Shown here one piece after another: positions 59,742 through 64,000 of a stretch of 64,000 nucleotides of DNA (position 1 is its first letter; each line of letters begins with the position of its first letter). The DNA lies in assembly GCA_023432225.1 (NCBI GenBank), contig JAEYUW010000002.1:372001-436000 (forward strand). Reading direction: 5' to 3'. Under the pieces are notes generated by a model. It was not told where the DNA came from and did not search any database. It saw only the letters and a program-made list of their open reading frames with translations. The DNA comes from Verrucomicrobiota bacterium. Lineage in GTDB: Bacteria > Verrucomicrobiota > Verrucomicrobiia > Opitutales > Opitutaceae. A program made the position numbers and the translations under genes.

Positions 59742-62093
59742 ATGAAACACCTTTGGGAAGTCAGCACCACCGAGTGCGCCGGCAGCAAGGAAAGCCTGAT
59801 GCGCCGGGGTAACGTGTATCAGATCGCCAACGGCTACATGGGCTACCGTGGCACGTTGGACGAGTTCGGTCCTGACGAAGCTGTCGGCATCACGCTCGCC
59901 GGTCTGTTCGACCAGGTCGGCTCCGCATGGCGCGAGCCGGTCAACGCCCCGAACGGTGCTTACACGAAGGTGACGGTCGATGGCGTCGAACTCTCCGCGC
60001 TCGACGCGACGGTCGCGCAACATCGGCAGACGCTGCACTTCGCCAATGCGTGCTTCGATCGCGAGACGCGTTTCGCGGTCGCCGGCAAATCGGTGGCGAT
60101 CCGCTCGCGGCGCTTTCTCAGCGCCGTCGAACCGAACCTCGGCGTCGTAGAGTTCTCCGTTGAATGCGATCAGTCGGCCGACTTGGTCATTCGCACCGGT
60201 ATCGACGCCAACATCTGGGACCTGAACGGCCCGCATCTGCGCGACCTCGCAGCGACAGTCACGGGCGGCGTGCTGTGCGTTGAGGGACGCACGCACGAAA
60301 CGGGCAAGCGCGTCGTTGTCACCGAGGCGGTCGACGGGACGGTGTTCGGCGATGGCCAGCATGCGCACGCGGACAACCGCCTCTTGCGCGTCGCGCGGCT
60401 GTCGCTGCAGCCGGGCGTGCCGGTCCGATTCGTGAAGTATTTCGCGGTGTTCACCGAGAACGATCCGGTCGATCAGCCGCTGGTGCAGGCTGCGGTCGCG
60501 GCCGTTGCGCGCGCGAAAGAGCTCGGCTTCGCGGCCTGCCTTGCGCGGCACGACACCGAGTGGGCGCAGCGCTGGGTGCGTTGCGACGTGCGCATCGCAG
60601 GGGACGACGAGGCGCAGCTCGCGCTCCGTTACAGCCTGCTGCAATTGCTCATGGTCGCACCCGTCGCTGGCAGCGCGAATTCGATCCCGGCGCGCGCGTT
60701 GTCGGGGCAGGTCTACAAGGGCGCGATTTTTTGGGACACGGAGATGTTCATGTTCCCGTTCTTCCTGCACACGTATCCCGCGAAGGCGGTCGAGCTGCTG
60801 CGCTACCGCATCAAAACGCTCGATGGTGCGCGGCGAAAGGCGGCGACGGAGGGGCCGGGCTATCGCGGGGCGTTTTACGCGTGGGAGAGCCAGGATACGG
60901 GCGACGACGCGTGCACGTATTTCAACATCGGCGATCCGATCACCGGGCGCGAACTGCGGACGCATTTCCGTGACAAGCAGGTCCACATCAGCGGCGACGT
61001 CGCGATTGCGCTGTGGCAATACTTCAAGCTGACCGGCGACGACACTCTGCTGCGCGAGGGAGGGGCGGAGGTGATCCTGGAGTGCGCGCGGTTCTACTAC
61101 TCGTATGCGCACTTCAAGAAGGACCGCGCGCGCTACGAGATACTCGATGTCATCGGGCCGGACGAATACCACGAGCGCATCAACAACAACGCGTTCACGA
61201 ACGTCGTGGTGCGCGAGACCTTCGAGATCGCGCTCGCGGTCGTAGAGCATCTTCGGGCGCGTTACCCGCAGGAACTGGCGGGCTTGCTCGCGAAGCTCGA
61301 CATCGAGCGCGAACTGCCGGCGTTCGCGGATGCGGCGGCGCGGTTGTTCGTTCCTGCGCCCGACCCGCGCACAAGCGTGATCGAGCAGTTCGACGGCTAT
61401 TTCAAATTGCGCGATGCCACGGTTGAAGAACTGAAGGCGAAGATGGTTCACCCGAACGAATACCTCGGCGCCGGCCAGGGTCTCGCGGTGCCGACGAAGA
61501 TCATCAAGCAGGCCGACGTCGTGATGATGCTGAACCTGTTCAAAGCGCGCTACTCGACCGAGGTGAAGCGTGCGAACTGGGCTTACTACGAACCGCGCAC
61601 GGAGCACGGCTCCAGCCTGAGTGCGTGTGCGTATGCGCTCGTCGCGACCGAGTTCGGCGACACCGAGTCGGCCTACCGCTATTTCCTCAAGACGGCGACG
61701 ATCGACCTGAAGGCGGCCTACAAGGTTTATGTCGGCACGGTCTTCATGGGGGGCTCGCATCCGGCGGCGAACGGCGGCGCGTGGATGACCGCGGTGCTCG
61801 GCTTTGGCGGTGTGCACGCGGACGACAAGCAGCTGACCATCAATCCGCGGCTGCCGCGCCCGTGGCGCGCGCTGGAGTTCGGTCTCGAATATCGCGGCGA
61901 TCGCTTCCGCGTCCGAATCGAGGCACAGACGGCAACGATCACGGCCGCGAAGGAGAATCGCGGTGCGCCGACGATCATCGCCGGCGGTGAAACGCTGCGC
62001 CTCGATGCGGGCGAGTCTCGCGCGGTGAACCTGCGCGCGAATGCCGTTGCCAATGCCGCGGGCCGCGCGGCGGAATCGATTTCCTCGTCATGA
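59742..62093 (+). CDS. GH65 disaccharide phosphorylase (nigerose/kojibiose/maltose type)
   Basis: 783 aa, cytoplasmic. N-terminal beta-sandwich: RRGNVYQIANGYMGYRGTLD. (alpha/alpha)6 barrel: GQVYKGAIFWDTEMFMFPFF, YRGAFYAWESQDTGDDACTY and the catalytic VIGPDEYHERINNNAFTN with Glu475 as acid. Phosphate-site region YYEPRTEHGSSLSACAYALV is intact (HGSS), supporting phosphorolysis rather than hydrolysis. GH65 enzymes invert configuration and yield beta-glucose-1-phosphate plus glucose. With beta-PGM in the operon, phosphorolysis is strongly implied. With a GH87-like glucanase next door, nigerose (alpha-1,3) is the best substrate guess. The stop overlaps the next start (ATGA). Confidence 0.9.
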   Translation: MKHLWEVSTTECAGSKESLMRRGNVYQIANGYMGYRGTLDEFGPDEAVGITLAGLFDQVGSAWREPVNAPNGAYTKVTVDGVELSALDATVAQHRQTLHFANACFDRETRFAVAGKSVAIRSRRFLSAVEPNLGVVEFSVECDQSADLVIRTGIDANIWDLNGPHLRDLAATVTGGVLCVEGRTHETGKRVVVTEAVDGTVFGDGQHAHADNRLLRVARLSLQPGVPVRFVKYFAVFTENDPVDQPLVQAAVAAVARAKELGFAACLARHDTEWAQRWVRCDVRIAGDDEAQLALRYSLLQLLMVAPVAGSANSIPARALSGQVYKGAIFWDTEMFMFPFFLHTYPAKAVELLRYRIKTLDGARRKAATEGPGYRGAFYAWESQDTGDDACTYFNIGDPITGRELRTHFRDKQVHISGDVAIALWQYFKLTGDDTLLREGGAEVILECARFYYSYAHFKKDRARYEILDVIGPDEYHERINNNAFTNVVVRETFEIALAVVEHLRARYPQELAGLLAKLDIERELPAFADAAARLFVPAPDPRTSVIEQFDGYFKLRDATVEELKAKMVHPNEYLGAGQGLAVPTKIIKQADVVMMLNLFKARYSTEVKRANWAYYEPRTEHGSSLSACAYALVATEFGDTESAYRYFLKTATIDLKAAYKVYVGTVFMGGSHPAANGGAWMTAVLGFGGVHADDKQLTINPRLPRPWRALEFGLEYRGDRFRVRIEAQTATITAAKENRGAPTIIAGGETLRLDAGESRAVNLRANAVANAAGRAAESISSS

Positions 62094-63826
62094 AACGCTT
62101 TCGCTCGCTGTTAGTCACCTCGGTTGGCTTCGCTGCGCTGTTGGCCGCCGCGATGAGCTTGGCGGCTGATCGCCCGATCGGCGCCGAGATTCCGTGGACT
62201 ACGTTCGAGGCGGAAAACATGCGCACCTCGGGTGCGGTCCTCGGTCCCGTCTACGCGCCGCATCGCGTGGAGATGGAGTCGTCCGGACAGAAATGCGTGA
62301 AGCTCGGCCGCGCCGGCGAGTTCGTCGAATTCACCGCGACGGACGATTTCGATGCGCTCGTGCTGCGCTACAGCCTCCCCGACGCGCCGACCGGTGGCGG
62401 CGTGGCGTCGAAGCTGACGCTCACGATCAACGGCCAGGCAGCGCGCGAACTCGCGCTCAGCTCGCGGGACGCGTGGCTTTATGGAAATTATCCGTTCTCG
62501 AATGACCCGAAGCAGGGGAAACCGCGGAATTTCTACGACGAGTTGCGGCTGAAGGGACTGAAGATCGCGGCCGGCGACGCCGTGCGGATCGCGAAGACGG
62601 TGGACGACGGCGTCGATTGCATCGTCGATCTCGTCGACCTCGAGCGCATGCCGGCGCCGTTGGCGCGACCGGCGGCCGCGCTCTCCGTGATGGATTTCGG
62701 CGCGGGCGGGCGAGGGGAGTCGGACGACACCGACGCGCTGCGCCGTTGCGTGGCCGCAGCGCAGAAGCAGGGCGGCATCGTCTGGGTGCCGGCGGGCGAT
62801 TACCTGCTCACCGGCGACATCGTCGTTCCCACCGGCGTGACGATTCAAGGCGCGGGCCTGTGGCACACGACTTTTCTCGGCGATGAGAAACTCTATGCCG
62901 ATGCGGCCCGCCGCGTGCGCTTCAAGCTCACCGGCACAAACGTCCACGTGGCGGACTTCGCGATCGTCGGGCGGCTCAATTACCGCAACGACGACGAGGC
63001 GAATGACGGCGTCGTCGGCTCCGGCTGCAAGGACGCGTCGATCTCGCGCATCTGGGTCGAGCACACGAAGGCCGGCGCGTGGATCTACAATGGCGTGAAT
63101 CTGACGATCGACGGCTGTCGTTTTCGCAACCTGCTCGCCGATGGCGTAAATCTCTGTGTCGGCACCACGCACTCCGTGGTGCAGAACTGCACGGCGCGCG
63201 GCACGGGCGACGATTGCTACGCGATCTGGCCTGCTCCCTTCGACCAGGGGCACGACGACGGCGCCGTGAAGCCCGGACACAACGTGATCCGGCGTTGCAC
63301 TGGGCAACTGCCGTTCCTGGCCAACGGCGGCTCGCTTTACGGCGGCGCGGAAAACCGGATCGAGGATTGCCTGTTCACGGACATCACGGCGGGTTGCGGC
63401 ATCCTGATCAGCACCTCGTTTCCGACCACGGATGTGGAGCGGAAGATCGACAATAATTTCAGCGGCACGACGGCGGTGACGAATTGCGTCCTCGTGCGGT
63501 GCGGAGGCTACGACCACACGTGGGCGTGGCGGGCGTCGCTGCAGATTTGCATGGAGCGCCGAAACATTTCCGGAGTGCACGTGCGCGAGGTGGAGATTCG
63601 CGACAGCTTGTCAGACGGCATCTCGGTCGTGGCTCCGGGACGCGCAAAAGGGAACGGAACGCTGGCGGACACCGTGCTGGAGAATGTCCGTGTGATCGGC
63701 GCCGGGATCGGCGCGCTCGGACGGCCGCAGTTGTGGATTCGCGAGGACGCGGAAGGGGAGTTGCGGTTGGTGCGTTCGGATTTCGCCGCCGTGCGGAACG
63801 ATTCGGCTGCCTTCAAGATTCGCTGA
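62090..63826 (+). CDS. Secreted GH87-like alpha-1,3-glucanase (mycodextranase/mutanase) with N-terminal CBM-like domain
   Basis: 578 aa, signal peptide 1-25 (cleavage after SLAA). Residues 30-170 form a CBM35/6-like beta-sandwich (FEAENMRTSGAVLG, KCVKLGRAGEFVEFTA). A right-handed beta-helix follows: SVMDFGAGGRGESDDTDAL, VHVADFAIVGRLNYRNDDEA, ISRIWVEHTKAGAWIYNGVN. LLADGVNLCVGTTHSVVQNC then GTGDDCYAIW supplies Asp351, Asp374 and Asp375. Three Asp with 23/24 spacing resemble the catalytic triad reported for GH87 enzymes, as I recall it. QLPFLANGGSLYGGAENRIE also fits that family. It would cut alpha-1,3-glucan outside the cell for the TBDR. A different beta-helix glycanase remains possible. Confidence 0.75.
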   Translation: MKRFRSLLVTSVGFAALLAAAMSLAADRPIGAEIPWTTFEAENMRTSGAVLGPVYAPHRVEMESSGQKCVKLGRAGEFVEFTATDDFDALVLRYSLPDAPTGGGVASKLTLTINGQAARELALSSRDAWLYGNYPFSNDPKQGKPRNFYDELRLKGLKIAAGDAVRIAKTVDDGVDCIVDLVDLERMPAPLARPAAALSVMDFGAGGRGESDDTDALRRCVAAAQKQGGIVWVPAGDYLLTGDIVVPTGVTIQGAGLWHTTFLGDEKLYADAARRVRFKLTGTNVHVADFAIVGRLNYRNDDEANDGVVGSGCKDASISRIWVEHTKAGAWIYNGVNLTIDGCRFRNLLADGVNLCVGTTHSVVQNCTARGTGDDCYAIWPAPFDQGHDDGAVKPGHNVIRRCTGQLPFLANGGSLYGGAENRIEDCLFTDITAGCGILISTSFPTTDVERKIDNNFSGTTAVTNCVLVRCGGYDHTWAWRASLQICMERRNISGVHVREVEIRDSLSDGISVVAPGRAKGNGTLADTVLENVRVIGAGIGALGRPQLWIREDAEGELRLVRSDFAAVRNDSAAFKIR

Positions 63827-63883
63827 CGGCAGTCGTGCGACCCCGCCTATTTCACCGCCTGGGTGGCGCGAGGACCGCAGCGT

Positions 63884-63945
63884 CGTAGCGGAACGCGTAA
63901 GCGTTTCGTAGTTCGCCCGAGCGAAAAACTTACGTTTTCCGCCAC
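63884..63945. repeat. GTAGCGGAA bipartite inverted repeat, copy 2
   Basis: CGTAGCGGAACGCGTAAGCG then TTTCG, and inverted GAAAAACTTACGTTTTCCGC then CAC, the same plan as 30998-31062. It follows the GH87-like gene. A further hairpin GCAGCCCGCTTGCGGGCGCT lies near the window end. Confidence 0.7.
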
Positions 63946-64000
63946 TCGCGGATGAGGCGGCGAAATATGCAGGGCAGCCCGCTTGCGGGCGCTTGTAGGA

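Noticed and set aside
1..64000. CRISPR arrays, tRNA/rRNA genes, insertion sequences, prophage
   Set aside because: No regularly spaced repeats, cloverleaf-like sequences, transposase or phage proteins were seen on either strand.

Overview
The window is GC-rich chromosomal DNA that looks like Verrucomicrobiota, family Opitutaceae (Opitutus/Lacunisphaera-like). The reasons are four large TonB-dependent receptors (TBDRs) with the '[VI]xLSxFxV'-type motif near the mature N-terminus and no SusD partner, glycoside hydrolase loci run by LacI or two-component regulators, and several families of intergenic palindromic repeats. Taxonomy is inferred from protein style only. No rRNA, tRNA, CRISPR array, transposase or prophage gene was seen.

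Layout. (1) 1-3.8 kb: the 3' end of a two-TM protein, then an array of three small minus-strand membrane-protein genes that share a leader module. One of these is frameshifted at a C7 tract. Next come two small exported proteins, one of them a glycine-zipper/YXWGXW lipoprotein. (2) 3.8-21.4 kb: a LacI-controlled polysaccharide locus. Minus strand: bifunctional esterase, GH2, FAD-dependent oxidoreductase, SGNH esterase, LacI regulator, MFS transporter, GH141-like beta-helix enzyme. Plus strand: a TBDR and a GH36 alpha-galactosidase-like enzyme. Four near-identical 18-bp palindromes, plus a fifth degenerate one, sit at the promoters and define a probable regulon. (3) 21.4-30.9 kb: a CHASE3-like membrane protein, a TetR-RND efflux operon with an embedded thioredoxin, and an aminoacyl-transferase-like protein. 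(4) 31.1-40.2 kb: a beta-glucan-type locus with a divergent TBDR and an operon GH2-GH1-DUF1501-GH30. (5) 40.4-50.2 kb: SixA phosphatase, a GH3-type (auxin-responsive family) acyl-amido synthetase with a partner alpha/beta hydrolase, a TPR protein, a tandem-domain PPK2, and a secreted protein with its own TBDR. (6) 50.4-63.8 kb: a two-component system divergent from a TBDR that leads into beta-phosphoglucomutase, MFS sugar symporter, GH65 phosphorylase and a GH87-like alpha-1,3-glucanase.

The last locus reads as a complete route: surface hydrolysis of an alpha-1,3-glucan, TonB-dependent uptake, inner-membrane import of a disaccharide such as nigerose, phosphorolysis to glucose plus beta-glucose-1-phosphate, and isomerisation to glucose-6-phosphate. 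It is the most interesting system here.

Boundaries between loci are marked by repeat families (GTTGACCTCAACGCG pairs, GTAGGGCCGG hairpins, GTAGCGGAA pairs, CCCTCC/GGAGGG hairpins). Some of these supply the last codons of neighbouring genes. Short repeats have also inserted in frame inside enzymes.
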